Assembly: GCF_030269925.1 (NCBI RefSeq) | Contig: NC_085123.1 | Span: 5,146,001 to 5,210,000, forward strand | DNA length: 64,000 nucleotides | Source of the DNA: Bombyx mori | Lineage: Eukaryota > Arthropoda > Insecta > Lepidoptera > Bombycidae | Direction of reading: 5' to 3' | Part shown: piece after piece, positions 21,589 to 35,028 of the stretch | Layout: every line of letters starts with the position of its first letter | How positions within the stretch are numbered: position 1 is the first letter of the stretch | Notes under the pieces: generated by a model | Database searches by the model: none | Told to the model about the DNA's origin: nothing | The model's input: only the letters and a program-made list of their open reading frames with translations | Position numbers and translations under genes: made by a program

Positions 21589-22858
21589 CCATGATGACGA
21601 AGCTGCAGCCGCTGCAGCAGTTTCGTCACTCACGGGCAGGGACTGACACGTACAAGAACATTGTGCTCCGGACTACGAATAATAAAACTATCATAGGCTC
21701 CGAAGCAGCGTGTTGTCTGGTCAGTCCACCGTCACGACCGCCTGTGGACATGGTCATTAAAGATATGCGCAATATGTCTAACGACTGGCTATATTGAGGC
21801 CAAGATACTTCCATTGCACCCTGACCTTAATGCGAACACCTTTAACCACATTATGACGGGAGATAGTGTAGTTGTCAGTCGGCGGCGCTCCCTGAGGCCT
21901 GAGGGTAAGCACTACCTCGAGGCCCGATATTTTAATCCGCGTCGGCCGGATACCACTTCAGTAGTAGCAAAACAAGTAGACCTGCAAAAATGGTCCCTTC
22001 AGGCCACAGCCAGTCTGTGTTGTTACACAGAATCCCCGGAGGCTGGGGATAAGGATGCCTCTCAGTACCCAATCCATTTTCACAGGATAGAGCCAAAGAC
22101 CGATCACTGTAATATCGCCCATTATCCGGAAATGTTGCATAACCTTCCGTGTCCGATACAAAAGTCAACATGATAATACATTACTGTTGCTACGCAGCCC
22201 ATAGTTACGGGAACGTGACTATTCAAAGACGACAACCGAGGCATCAAAGTTACATTGAACGGGAAGGCTATTTTCAGTGTACTCTTTGTGTAGCGACAGC
22301 TGTTACTATTGTTATTTTCCTGTACTTTAGTTGATGTACGCACTACTGTGTAGTGGTTGTCGTACCGCATCTATAGTTAAAACATGCTCATCACCGCCTA
22401 TTTTGAAGTCAAAGTTTCGATTGTGAAATTTATGAGTTGGATTAGATTCCTAATTTGGCAAATGCATGCTCCGAATCGAAGTAAATCTTCGACAGGATTA
22501 TTACAAAAGTCACCTTTTTACTGAGATGCAATTTCATTTCATCTCTCTCATCGAGCACCACAGTATTGTCTTATCTAAACTTATTTCATACAACAGTATT
22601 ACGTTTTGTTCTATCTCCCTTTTCAAAAATGGCTTGGTTTTTTGTAACAAATTAGAATTATGGACCGTGCTTTCTATATCTACCCAATGGAAGAATTCTT
22701 AAATTAAGCTGTATCGTCTTTAGGACGAATCAAATAAACAACATTGCCTTAAAAGACTCTTTACCAGGTCATAAAATGTTTTAAAAAAGAAGATAAGTCA
22801 CAACCTGTCATATATTAAGTGTATAATCTATGCAACCTGTATATTATCACAAATTCAC

Positions 22859-23272
22859 GACGACTTTTTGGCGGGAACGCGAGGGGTGAAGTTGTGTGAT
22901 TTGTTTTATTTTGTCTATTTAGTGTTTCTTCAGGTTTAAATGTATAATAACGGTGGTTTATTAACTGTTTAATATCTGTGAAAGTGCACAAATGTGGGAA
23001 AATGAAACAAAGCCGCTGGACGCAACTTCTCGGGATCCTCCAAAAAGTCCACTGAAAAAATCTTAGTAAATGACCACCATTTTACTAAGATTATATTTCA
23101 TTCCATATCATCTCATTTCATTTAATTTCATCCCAGTTGATTAACGTCTCAAATTAATCATTTTCATTTCATTTCACTCCATATTATCATTTTTCATAAA
23201 AATAAGAATATAAATTAAAATAAGACATGACTTAAAGGTCTTAGTTACCAGGTCATAAAATCACTTAAAAAA
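22859..23272 (+). mobile_element. family D short retroelement, copy 3
   Basis: A 414-bp copy flanked by the 13-bp direct repeat ATCACAAATTCAC (22846-22858 and 23273-23285). It is highly similar to copy 1 at 688 across its whole length. Confidence 0.85.
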
Positions 23273-23478
23273 ATCACAAATTCACAACAATAAAATTAAT
23301 TTATGAAAAAGATAGGTACATAAATGAACGGCACAAGTGAAATATATATTGGAGTTTAACCGGGGTTCGCCCCATTGCAGCTATTTGTTGTATTTCGTAG
23401 GTACTGTTAGTGAAGGTGTACAATCGCATTTAAAAGAAATAATTAGGTTAGGCCGATAGGTACAGCCACAAAACTAAG

Positions 23479-26400
23479 ATGATTTTAAAACGATTAATAA
23501 ATCACCAAGTTACATACTGGACCTTCAAAAGGTCTTATGCCAGTAGAAATATTTTAAAATTAAGTGAACGCGGAATGTATCAAGATTTGTTCCCGAACAC
23601 TGCGGGGTAAGTGAAAATAAAGAATAAAATTTAATTGTAAATAGTAGGCATTCGACCGATATTATACAAGCTAAAACATTTTGAGTTACCATAAAGCATA
23701 ATAAAAATTATAGTACTAATCCTGGATTTAATTAATTTTCTTGGCATAGAATTGTATAGAGAATTTTGACAATTTAGAGCAGCACTTAGGTAAAGTGAAC
23801 CTGACTGAAAATGGAACCAAATTTTTCAAATAGTAACAAGTTATTTTCATTTATATTAAGACAAATACTATAATGTTGGAAATTATTTAACATGTGAGCA
23901 ATTTGCATAATAATAATCAATTTTATTTTAGAAAAGAAATATTAAATTTGTTGAACAAAGCCCCACAATGTGTTTATGCTGGTTTTGATCCAACAGCTGA
24001 TAGCCTTCATGTTGGGAATCTACTGGTAATAATAAATCTACTCCATTGGTACAGAGGAGGACACAAAGTCATTGCATTGGTGAGGCAGATTTTATTATTG
24101 GTTCTTTTTGTTTATACTTACCATTTATAAATGTCTAAGTAGATTTGCTTGATAATATGTTCATTGAACATGGAGTCATTTTTCACAATTTTTTCACAAT
24201 TTATTACTTACCTAAATAAATTGCGTATTAGATAGTAAATATATTGATATTTTAATCACTGTATCAAAAATGTTAGTTAGGGGGGGCAACTGGGCATATT
24301 GGTGACCCGAGTGGCAGAAACACTGATCGTGCAGCATTACAAAAAGAAGTTATAGAAAAAAATATAAAATGTATCAGGAACAACTTGGAAACTATATTTG
24401 AAAATCACAATAAATACATCTCATCCAAAGATGATGGACCACCACAACCACTAAGGTATTATATAAAAACATTTTAAATTATAATATGTTTTTGTGCTAT
24501 CTACATGTCTGCCATGTTGAATTTTTGGTTACAGAATAGTCAATAATGAAGAATGGTATAGAAAAATAGATTCAATACAGTTTGTAAGCGAAATAGGTCG
24601 TAATTTTCGGATGGGCACAATGCTGTTGAAACACAGTGTTCAATCTAGAATCAACTCTGAAGTTGGCATGAGTTTCACCGAATTTAGCTATCAGATATTT
24701 CAGTCATATGATTGGTTACATTTACTAAAAGAATATGACTGTAGGTTTCAGGTAATTATGATGTACTTATTATTATTAGTTAACTATGGGCATTTGACTA
24801 GTAGTGAGCACTACAATGACGTTTTTGATCTGCAAAATAATATATATTTTTTTAAATTATCTTAACTTGTTTCATTTTCTTACAGGTAGGTGGCAGTGAT
24901 CAGATGGGTAATATCACAGCTGGCCATGAATTAATAAGTAGAACTGCAAAGACAGATGTTTATGGTTAGTAAAATGTGAGTCAAGAATACAAACAAATTT
25001 ATTCTGTTGAATTTGTCCAACTACAAATTATTTTAATTTTGAAGTGGTGTTTATGAAACATGTTTATTTTTTGCATTCAAAAGTAGACTTGTATACTGTA
25101 CTGTAAAAGAAAAAGGTATATGAGTAGGTTGCCAGCTGTACCTGATGTAAACTGTTCTGAAAGTCATAGATCAGCCGGTGATCTTCAAGCTACTTTAGGA
25201 ACTACGTTTAATTCACTCTATTCCTTTGGAAAGCTAGGAAGTTGTCGTGAATAGCATCCGTCTCTTCCAGTCGCCACCATGTATGCCTTAGAACCATTGC
25301 GAGGATGCTATCAGCCCAACTTGACTTATGAGGAGCTGCATAGTAACAGAGGATAATTAAAAGTTCTCGATGCGGACTAAAACAAATGTTTTACTAATAA
25401 TGAAACCTTTAATTTGAACATCGAAATAGACAAATTGAATTTTGGTTTTGATATTTTTAGGTTTAACATTGCCATTAGTAACAACAGATGAAGGGGATAA
25501 GTTTGGAAAGTCTGCAGGAAATGCATTGTGGTTGGATTCAGCAAAAACAAGTCCATTTAGTTTGTATCAATATTTCATTCGAACCAAAGATGCTGATGTA
25601 GAGCGACTGTTGAAGCTATTTACTTTCTACAGCTTAGGAGAGATCAGAGATATCATGTATAAACATGAACAGCATCCGGATCAAAGGTATCCACAGCAGT
25701 GTCTGGCTGAGCAGCTAACGACTCTGGTGCATGGAAGTACGTAAAGTTCCTAATTTTAATTTGAGATTAACACATATTCATGTTTTCTTTTCACATTTTG
25801 CTTGCCTAAGTTGACTTAAAAGTTACGTTTCATATAGAATTGTCTTTATCAACTTGATAGAAAAAATTCCAAGAATGGAATGGAATTTTTTAAAAAAAAA
25901 CCGTTTCGAGGAGTACTTAGGCTAGAAGTCACAGAAACCCAAGTTTTAATGAAAATTTAATTACCAATATTTTTAATCAAATATATTTGTATTGTAGTAT
26001 TGGAATGTCGGTATTAATATAATGAAAATAATAAACGCCAGATTAACCCCTAAAAGTAAACTTATTTATGTGTACGAGTTGCAAAAACCATGGACAATAC
26101 TGTGAAAGTTATTCAAAATTAATTTAATAAATTTACAGAGGATGGATTAGCCCAAGCACAAAGAGCAACATCTGCTATTTACAGTAAGGATATTAAATCA
26201 TTAGTCTCGTTGAAGAGTGATGAGTTGGAAAAAGTTTTCGAAGGTGCTCCCGTTACTAGTTTATTATTATCACCTGGAATAACAGTTTTAGAACTTGGAA
26301 TGAAAGCTAAATGCTTCCCGACTGAGAGTAAGTTATCGGCACCTCAAGTTAAATTTAAGTCTGTTGTAAACAAAGATGAATGTACCATTATGTCTTTGGT

Positions 26401-26777
26401 TAGCACGTTTTCGCACCGTTTAGCCCTACCCATTTTTGCTACACTAGTTTTGTAACAAAATAAAACTGCCAACGATTTCTGTAATTGCTTTTACAGGCGA
26501 ATGAGCTCATTGCCCATCTGGTGTCAAGTGGCTATTATATGACCTCATACACAAAAATGGTGACTGGTGGGTGTGTTTTCCATCCAGTTATATATTTAAA
26601 TTATTATTTTTAGATGATGCCATGAGAATTATAGAAGCCGGTGGATTCTACATCAATCATCAGAAAATAAAGAAAATTGATGAGGTCATAACACAATCAG
26701 CACACATACTACCAAATCTAATATCACTCTTAAGGACTGGGAAACGTAATTATTATATTGTGAAATGGCAAACATAA
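23479..26777 (+). CDS. YARS2: mitochondrial tyrosyl-tRNA synthetase, complete, 8 exons
   Basis: Class I aminoacyl-tRNA synthetase that charges mitochondrial tRNA-Tyr. Exons: 23479-23606, 23932-24079, 24277-24455, 24535-24751, 24886-24964, 25461-25736, 26139-26327 and 26614-26777; these give exactly 460 codons (459 aa), near human YARS2 (477). The N-terminus [20 protein letters not shown] is basic and lacks acids, as expected of a mitochondrial targeting signal. Key motifs are [17 protein letters not shown] (HIGH-type motif as HVGN), [30 protein letters not shown] (tyrosine pocket) and KFGKSAGNA (KMSKS loop in the form usual for this family). The last exon has an S4-like RNA-binding segment, [16 protein letters not shown]. 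The third exon's acceptor was set at TGTTAG|TTAGGGGGG because it alone restores LGGATG. A poly(A) signal AATAAA lies at 26803. Confidence 0.96.
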
Positions 26778-27423
26778 TCATTGTTTATTTTGATTTTCTG
26801 AGAATAAAACCAATGTAGACTTTGTGTTATTATTTTATTCCTTACAACAGAAGCTAGGTATACTTGCAGTATATTCATAAAATGCGTATCACATAAAACA
26901 TCGTAAATACTATATAACATTCTTAATACTAAAATTAATAATATTCACTGATTCCGTTGCTCGCGTAGTGCACGGTTGGAAACTACCTATTTGATTATAA
27001 AAATATGGCTAGACGTCTTAGATGTGATATTTGTGCAGCCTTCCCCGCCACGGGCCGGCGGTCCTGCCTGTACGGCATCGAATTTACCTTCTAATATCAC
27101 AAACATTAATTGTAATTTTGTCTACGCTACTAATTTACGATGTTTCAGAGTGTAATTGCAAGAAACACGGAATATAACGCGTGATAATAAGCGTACTGCT
27201 CGTGCACAAAAAAGAGCAAAATAAACATCAGTCTGCTACGGACGACTCGGCGAACGTTAATTTAGGCTATCGCTTGTAATCTTAATAAATACATAATACT
27301 CGATCGACGTAAGAAAATACTTTTAGCTCTTATACCCTTCCTCAGCCGAAATCCGATGACTTCGTCAGTGGAGGATAAAAGCAAACATCAGTCTCGTGCG
27401 ATATCAGCGCGGCGAGCACCTCT
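26778..27423. other. convergent 3' ends of YARS2 and the RhoGAP gene
   Basis: The plus-strand signal AATAAA at 26803 serves YARS2. The first minus-strand AATAAA found after the RhoGAP stop is at 26834-26839 (TTTATT on plus), so the two 3' UTRs may end within a few tens of bases of each other. No gene is seen in between. Confidence 0.45.
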
Positions 27424-30400
27424 CTACAAGTTTGTGCTCTCCTGCAGCGGAACCGACGCCGCCGGTGGGAGTGACTCCGGCTGCGAGAGGGACGCCGGCG
27501 GGGCGGACTCCGGCGAGGAGACGGACACCGGCGGCGGTGGCGCTGGCACCTGCGGCCGCGCCGGGCGTGCGCGCGGCGACGGAGACTCGGCGATACTGCC
27601 TTCCGACTGCGACAGCTGCCGGCTCGCACTCAGACCCTTGCCCTCGTCGAGCTCTGCGTCCTTACCGCCGGAACTGTGCGTGCGCTGCACAGTCGCCCGC
27701 GGAGCCTCGTCGCCGCCGCCCACCTGGATCACAGTCGGTTGTTGTTTGTCCACTGTGTAGATGTGCGTCCGCTCGAGCACGGTCGGCGCGACTTCCACGT
27801 CAGAGGAAGAAGAGCCCCGAGGGGCGTGGAAGCTTTGCGGCCGCAGTGTGGCCGGCCGCTCGGGCACGGCAGGCTTGTTGCGCAGGGTGACGTCTGCGTC
27901 GAGGTCCGTCGCTACAGGTACGAGAGTGCGCGGTGCCGCTACGGGTCGAGGCGGGGGCTGCTTGCCAGCAAGGAGGGGGGAGCGGGCGTCTCCGACCACC
28001 TTCATACGGCCGACGACCCCGGTGTGCGCGGTGAGGTTACGCACGACAAGGGTGCAGTCGGCTCGCGAGAGCTCCGTTCCGTCTCGCTCTAGCTCGAGAC
28101 TCTGTCGCCGCGCATCTGACACGAGTTCGCGGGCGGCCTCCTCCTTGAGCGCCTTGTTCTGCCGATATGTGGACCGATTGATCGTCTGCACCCCAGTGAT
28201 CACCTTACCGGTGTCGGATATGACTGGTCTCGGTGGCTTGGCCGGTTTCTCGACTTCGGTTTTCGCTGCGGGCTGTATCTCTCTCGTAGTTTCGGCTTGA
28301 GTTTGGGCTGTTGTTTGCGTTTGAGTATCCGTTTTTTTGTTTTTGTCTGGAGTAAAATTTGGCGGGACCGGAGCGAGAGGTTTGTTTTTCCGCCTCGTTA
28401 TTGGTTTGGGACTTCCGTGGGGCGGGCTGGATTGGTCGGAAAGGGAACTATTGGACTGTGCCTTCTTGATGTCACTTTCTAATAAGATGAGGCTGGTGTC
28501 GTGACTGTTGCTCCGTGAATGTCGGCCGGGACCGTCGGCCGCGACCTTGACTTGACTGTACTTGACCTGTTCCGAGTGGTGGTTATAATCGAACATCGAT
28601 TTGCTCATGCTGCTGTATTCGCCGTTAGATTGATCTTGAGCGAGGGCGGCGGTTTGATTGTATCCGTGGCCGAAATTAGGGGTGAAACCGTCTTGGTACA
28701 GGCCTGGTAGCAAATCTTCTTTGGTGAATGAAATGAAAAAGTTAACTTCGTCCTTGAAAAACCAGTCTGCGTGTTTAATTAGGAGCTCCACGACGCAGTT
28801 GACAGCTGTTGTGATATTCATATCGAAAGTGCTCTCATCAGCGGCCCACAATAAGTTGGGAGCCACCACGATGGCCAGATTTGAAGGCGTCATTTTGTTC
28901 TTATTTTGGTTTTGTGTCAAAGCGGACAAAAATTTTATTAGGTATCTAAGGTTTTGGTAGTTAGCATCGGGCAGTAAATGAATACACTCCCATAGGGCGT
29001 TAAGTCTGGCCTGTTCTGTCGGTTGTCGTGACGCATTCATAAAATTCTCATAAAGCCTATATGTCAGTAGAGGCTCAGGCAGTTCACGCAAGTATGACTT
29101 GAGTACTGACGCCACAACGTGCATATCTCTGTAATCCGGTGGTAAAGGCACACTGAATAACCCCGCATCGAGTGAAAGCTTCATTCTTCTCACTTTTGAT
29201 GTTGCTGTAATTATTAATATAATAATATGTTAGTGTCTTCTAAACACTTCTCATTTCATGTTTATCGTTTTTTATTTAGACTATTTAAGTTACATAATTA
29301 AAACTACTTTTACTATTTAATCTCATGTTTCCTATTATCATTATATTATTTTCAATGTTTTAAACGGTTTATAGTTAAAATACAGACTAGCGATAATCGA
29401 GAAAATACTTTTACATATTAATTACATAAAGATTTGGACATAAATCATCACTCATCATCAATAATCACATCACATCATAAAGTTACGGCACCATTGTAAA
29501 ATAAAATTGAGAACTTTTTAAAAGCATACACAGAAGCACAACTACTGCTATAAAAAATTAGCTATTAATTTTGCATTAGGAGCTCACCAAATATAAACTT
29601 ACTAAAACGAAAATTATTTTTGTATTACTAAGTGGATTTTTGTCATCTTTTCCAGATTGCCTTTTGTTTTTTGGGAGTAGCCCCTTCAATAAAAGCAAAG
29701 CAATATTTTATGTAAAAAGAACTTTCACATAATATAATGAGGATTAAAAACCTTTCATTATTATTTTTAAATTTTTATTTTATTTGAGATCTTATCTAAT
29801 ACTACAATATCTGCCTGAAATATTTACCACCAGCTATTCTGAAGAGTCCCTCCTCATGTAATGCCAATTCATGCAATGTGCAGACGCATAGCTCGATAGG
29901 AAAAGCAATGGTGCGCCCAGTAACCCGCAAGTGTTCCTCCAATGGATATCCAAAAACTGGTTTCACAGAACTATCGTCTGTAACAATTACATAATATTAA
30001 TGACACTTGTTGGTATTTAATTTGTTTACTGTGATAGATAAATCAATTATCAACCCAGATATAATACAACAAAAATGTAACAGTTTTCTAGTGGAATAAA
30101 AAAATACATGCAATGCAGTACATTTATTATGAGATTGAGATTTACTACAGATTACCTGTATTATATATATCTGATTTCTGTGGTTGCATTTTGCTTTAAG
30201 TGCATTCTTAATAAATGTCTAATTAAAAGGATTGATAAAGATAATCAATCACACCCATTGGAAATAATTACTTTAAGTATTTTTACATTACTTATGTATG
30301 AGCTGCTACATACAAATAATAAAGTTGAAATGTTTCATCATTAATGGACCATTTGCAGCCTAAAAGCTAGTTTAAGAGTAAAATTCCCTAAAACATTGTG

Positions 30401-32624
30401 CAATAGCATGGACTACAGGTGTAGGACGAGACAAAGATCACGCCTACTAATGTTTAATATTAATTTATTATACCAATAGCCTCAACACCCTACTAATTAT
30501 GACAGATTACTGTTTTTTTTTCTTTCTATCCCTCTTTTCTATTTACTGGTCAGTTCTATTATTACTGTTCAGGTTTTTGTTTTATTGTGCTTAAATGGAG
30601 TCTAGGGGACAAGAATCATCATAAATGTGATGATAAGTCTGAAAGCTTTAGTTGTTTGGTTGAACTACTTATTATGCAGGTGTAAGAAATTCAGTGTAGC
30701 TAGAATGAAGAGATGAGTGACAAAAAACTAAAAGGTTTATAGTTAAGGTGCTATTTTTAAATGGCTTAAATCATGAAACAAATTCTCCTCAACAATGTCA
30801 TTCAATTCTTTTTCTAAAACTTTTAATTATATTATAGTTAATCACAGTACAATTCTTTTATGAGTCAATATTTTATTTCCTGATAAGGACTAATGTTCTA
30901 TCATCACTTACTGATAAACTTTTCCAACTCTGGTACTGTATCTTGTAGTGAGTGTAGGGCAGATTCATGGTAAGCTCTCTGTAATTTAACATATTGCAGT
31001 AGAGTGTGAGCAAGCTGAGCTTCTTTGGCTACAAGGGCAAACATATCCGCAGCAAGAGCATCTCGTGCAGACTCTACTTTTGTGCCAGCTTCTTCAAGTT
31101 CCTCTCGGGCTGCTGCTAGTTTTGTGGGATTTTCCTCTTTTTGTTTATCTAAATGCTACAAGGCAATGAATAAAATTAAAAACAAGGGTAATTCTTTGAT
31201 TCATATTAATTTTAATATACATGACATTATTAGAGGGTGTGCAAATATATTTACATTTATTCTACACAAACAAATTGGATAGGCATTATAGTGTTACACA
31301 ATATATTGATCTGAAAATGCCATGTGACAGATAAAACATAGTCCATGTCAAAGATAATCTTTTCTGATAAGGAACTCACATTGTATCTACTTGCTGCAGA
31401 CTCTTTCTCACTAATTAGCCTGCTGAGTTGTTTTTTGGCTTTCATTATTGCTGGTAGATCATGATCACTGATTACTGTTAAAGGTGCACATACCAACTGT
31501 TCCACTTTTAACTCGTGTTCAGCTATTTCGTTAGCCAAGAACTTCTCAGTTTTACCTAAAATTTTATAGGTCAGGAATAAGTTTATTAATGAGCATGGTA
31601 GCATGCGTCACAATACCAAATCACAAACACATACAGGTATCAGTTTCAAATTGATACCTGATACTGATACTAAAACTTATAACGGAAAAATGAATTATGA
31701 AAAATGTTGATTTATGGTGGGTTAAAAAGACCTATTTTACCTAGAAACTAATTTTAAAACTATACCAAAAGCAAGAAAAGTTTTAATATGGTATACTTTA
31801 AATAATCGAGGTCAACTTTTTTTTTGTTTGCTGTTTCTTATTAGCCTAGATGGACAGCTCTTGTTGTTCAGTAGTTACCAAGCTTCACTGATAACTTAAT
31901 GACCACACAATCATTACTTTAGACATTCATTAAATTATACTTTAAATTAGTATTTCTATTAGCAGATTTAATATTGGTTTACATTTGTATGTATTAATTT
32001 AGGATGAATTTACAATATTAGTTAAACAAACTTACCACATTCATATAATATGAATTTTAAAATACTGTCATCATCATCAAAGTTGCTAGCTTCACACAAG
32101 GACAAGCCCAATAAATACTCTGGAAGCTTTTTGAGTCTTTTCTCTCTGGCAGCTGGATCTTGACCTTGTGTATTTCCGGCACCTGTTGAAAGCCTTTTAC
32201 TAACAAGCTGTAAAGCATTTCGCAAGTTTTCCACTTTCCTGTCAGCAGTATGTAGTTCATCTGTTAGGGCCTCTCCTTTTCCTGATCTGTAAACATTAGC
32301 ATATCAATAAAAAGTTACCAATCTTGGCACAGCCTTAGAACCAAGCGGTACACAACTATAATAGTACATACATGATTGTTTAGAGTACTACATTAAGTAT
32401 ACACAAAAAAAGGCGCAATTTATAGACGTCGATTTGGATAGTTGGAGAATTGCTGGTTTATATGCCTGTGCTGTACGCAAAGTACCGCTAATGATAAAAT
32501 GCAATTATTTGAGGACAAAAGAAAAAAAATCTTATCTTTCGCGAGATAAAAGCTCGAAGATCAGACAGTACCTTGAAAACGTTTGGTCTGCAAGTTGTTT
32601 CACTCTATAAAATTGTTTCTTCAT
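27424..32624 (-). CDS. RhoGAP92B: BAR-RhoGAP protein (ARHGAP17/44, RhoGAP92B type), complete
   Basis: GTPase-activating protein for Rho-family GTPases with a membrane-bending BAR domain. Exons: 32624-32572, 32286-32036, 31555-31380, 31155-30912, 29977-29828 and 29204-27424; exactly 885 codons (884 aa). It starts MKKQFYRVKQLADQTFSR, the family signature. Residues about 1-241 form the helical BAR region (LAADMFALVAKEAQLAHTLL). RhoGAP spans about 247-440, with the arginine finger in GLFRIAG, then KSYLRELPEPLL and NKMTPSNLAIVVAPNLLW. The tail from about 440 is disordered and proline-rich (KPLAPVPPNFTP, RPQVPAPPPP), suiting SH3 binding; no SH3 domain is present. The last residues ESTNL form a class I PDZ ligand, like the ESTAL end I recall for RICH2. 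One 1.78-kb last exon holds most of the GAP domain and the whole tail, and becomes GC-rich toward the stop. Confidence 0.95.
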
Positions 32625-34874
32625 TTTGGTTGATTATTTGTATGATTTTTATTTTTAAGCCGCAAGGTCATTGGACTCAAAACGTTTATTAACAAAACGA
32701 TCAAGATCTAACTAAAAAGAACGTAATGACAGAACGTCAATGAGATCATCCGCTGCTATAAAATTCTTCCTACCCAAAGGAAAAAATACACAAACAGTCC
32801 AATAAGGCACTACATTTCCAATCGTTAAAATAAATTGACAAACACATTAACTGATATATTTATAAACTCTTAAATGTATCGCTTTTATGATAGGTTTTAC
32901 AACATAAATGAATTTAAAACATATTCAGGCAGAAACAAAAAATATATTTCTGTGACCAAATGACAAAGGGATGACAACTTAAGATAAGTAACGAAATCGA
33001 TTTTTTTAGTGAAACATTTTAATAATTCATATTTAAGCAATGAATCGATCTCAGAAAGTAAAATTTCGAAAGTTGATTATATTTGTTTCAGAACGCAAAT
33101 CAAAAATGGTTTCAATTACTTAAATAATGGCATTTAAACAGAAAAAGTTTTTGTTTGTTTTGATCTATTGTGCTTTGTGTTAGAATGGTTTATTTAACGA
33201 TTTGTATCCTAATTCTATTAGTATTTAATCATGATATATTCACGCGCGTTTTATTAATAAATAAATAAAATAAAAAATCATAACAAGGTCGATATTTAGA
33301 AATCATCTACTCGACCTCAAGTATTAATTAACGATTTTTGTTCGTTGGGATTATTTTATTATATTGAGTTGAAGTAGAGGAAGTTTCTAAATTATACTGC
33401 TAAGAAAACTGCGGTCAGAAGCTTATTAAATATAAATTTGTAAAGTAAAGCTATAGAATTTTCGCCATCATCTTTAGTGAAAATTACCAATAGAATTTTT
33501 ATCTTTGAGAAAAATGTTCTTTCGAAGTTCCAGTAGTAGTTACATTTTTCAATTAGAAAGACGAAAGTATCACTCCATACAGCCTAATCTCTCGTGTTAG
33601 GAATTTTTATTGTTAGGTTAATGTTTGGATCGTAGGAGGATGACTGGTTAAACATAAAATTGGACTACCCACAAGTGAGTTTTAGTGAAGTTTAAAAATA
33701 TTAATGCCTTAGTTTTCGTATAAATGCGTTCGTCCAACGGCTGGTAATAGCTATTACGATGATCTAGAGTCTAGATTCTAGACCTAGAAGTTATCAGAAC
33801 ACAAGATAAGATCGGAAAGATACCTCGATAAGATGCATCCTGATAATCGTTTCATCGTTGCCCTCGCTGACTACTCCCGATTCCGGTTTACGCAGAAACC
33901 ATTCACCGTCGACCACCTAAACACGATCTTACCACTGAAGTATGAAATCTATGGATCTACTCAGCGGGTCGCGATTCCGATTCGGTAGTAGATGGATCCA
34001 CGAAGCAGCTGCCCTTGAACTGGAAGGTCTCCTTCGAAAGCGCTCGGGTATCTGTCAGCAAATCCCACCTCCTGGGTGACCCTTTGCTCGTCGACCTGTC
34101 CTGGTGAAACTCGAAAGTCCTTCGAGCTAGTAGTAATCTTCTCATCAAAAAAAGGACATTACACATTCGAATACGAACTGCTGGGCCGGCCGGGCCTATT
34201 TAATATAGTAAAAGAGAAATGGGAGCTACTACAGGTAAATAAGTTTGTATTTCTACTTCGCCTACATGAGCGAACACGCTGGTGACTATGATATTGAATT
34301 CAGAATTGCTGACGGCACGGTTTTAAAAAAAGAGAACGAGGGCATCGTCGCTCGGTCGTTCTCAATTTTAAATTAACAAAAAATGTATAGTAAGCAAATT
34401 TCACTCTAGGTTTCATTAAAACAGCATCATATTGAACAAGAAACAGGGGAGTTTTTTGAAGTGAAACTTCTTTAGGCGCATGGGGGTAAAATTTTTACAG
34501 AACGTCACGCAGGTGTCGCAGGTATGCAACGGAAGTGACATCAAACTACTATTGAAATTAAGCACTTGTCAAATGTCAGTAGTAGTAGTTGTTGTATTTT
34601 TCCAACTGGAAAGGCAAATGTATCATACCATACAGCCTAATTTATAATTTTTTTGTGAAAAATGTTAATAGGAATTGAAATGAAATGAAAATAATTTGGA
34701 ACATTAATCAAATAGCATGAAATTAAATTAGTCAATTCAATTGGCAAAATGGTAGTCATTTACTATTTAGAAATCTAAACATAATGTGACTGTCACACTG
34801 TTGGCGGGAACATATCTTCCTTTTTCCCTTCCTCTAAGTCTCGGAAATCTAAAGTTTTAGATTTGCATAAATAT
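32625..34874. other. intergenic region upstream of the RhoGAP gene
   Basis: Should hold the RhoGAP promoter and 5' UTR. A diverged pair of similar stretches occurs at about 33523-33602 and 34575-34655 (both with CATACAGCCTAAT), likely remnants of one repeat. 33950-34100 has a Bm1-like scrap. No coding gene was recognised. Confidence 0.4.
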
Positions 34875-35028
34875 AAGCAAGATTTGGTTGGACATCTGTC
34901 AGATCACACGCGTTTCGATTATTTTTAGTGTTTTTCCCGTTTTTTCTGTGTTTTTAAGAATTGTGTTGCCCTATTTTTGTTGGTGGTGGATTAGTTTAAG
35001 TTTCATTTAACTGGTAAGTGTATTTTTT

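Larger units (their letters stand above)
19956..23478. other. repeat-rich intergenic region PRPSAP / YARS2
   Basis: After the PRPSAP 3' UTR (to about 20460) come a decayed family B-like scrap (about 20636-20720), a family B SINE (21340-21588), an unrecognised block at 21590-22380, a decayed family D remnant (22500-22790) and family D copy 3 (22859-23272). No gene was recognised. Confidence 0.5.

Noticed and set aside
27356..28960. Long plus-strand open frames (up to 179 codons)
   Set aside because: All lie opposite the GC-rich last exon of the RhoGAP gene, which has clear domain and frame support on the minus strand.
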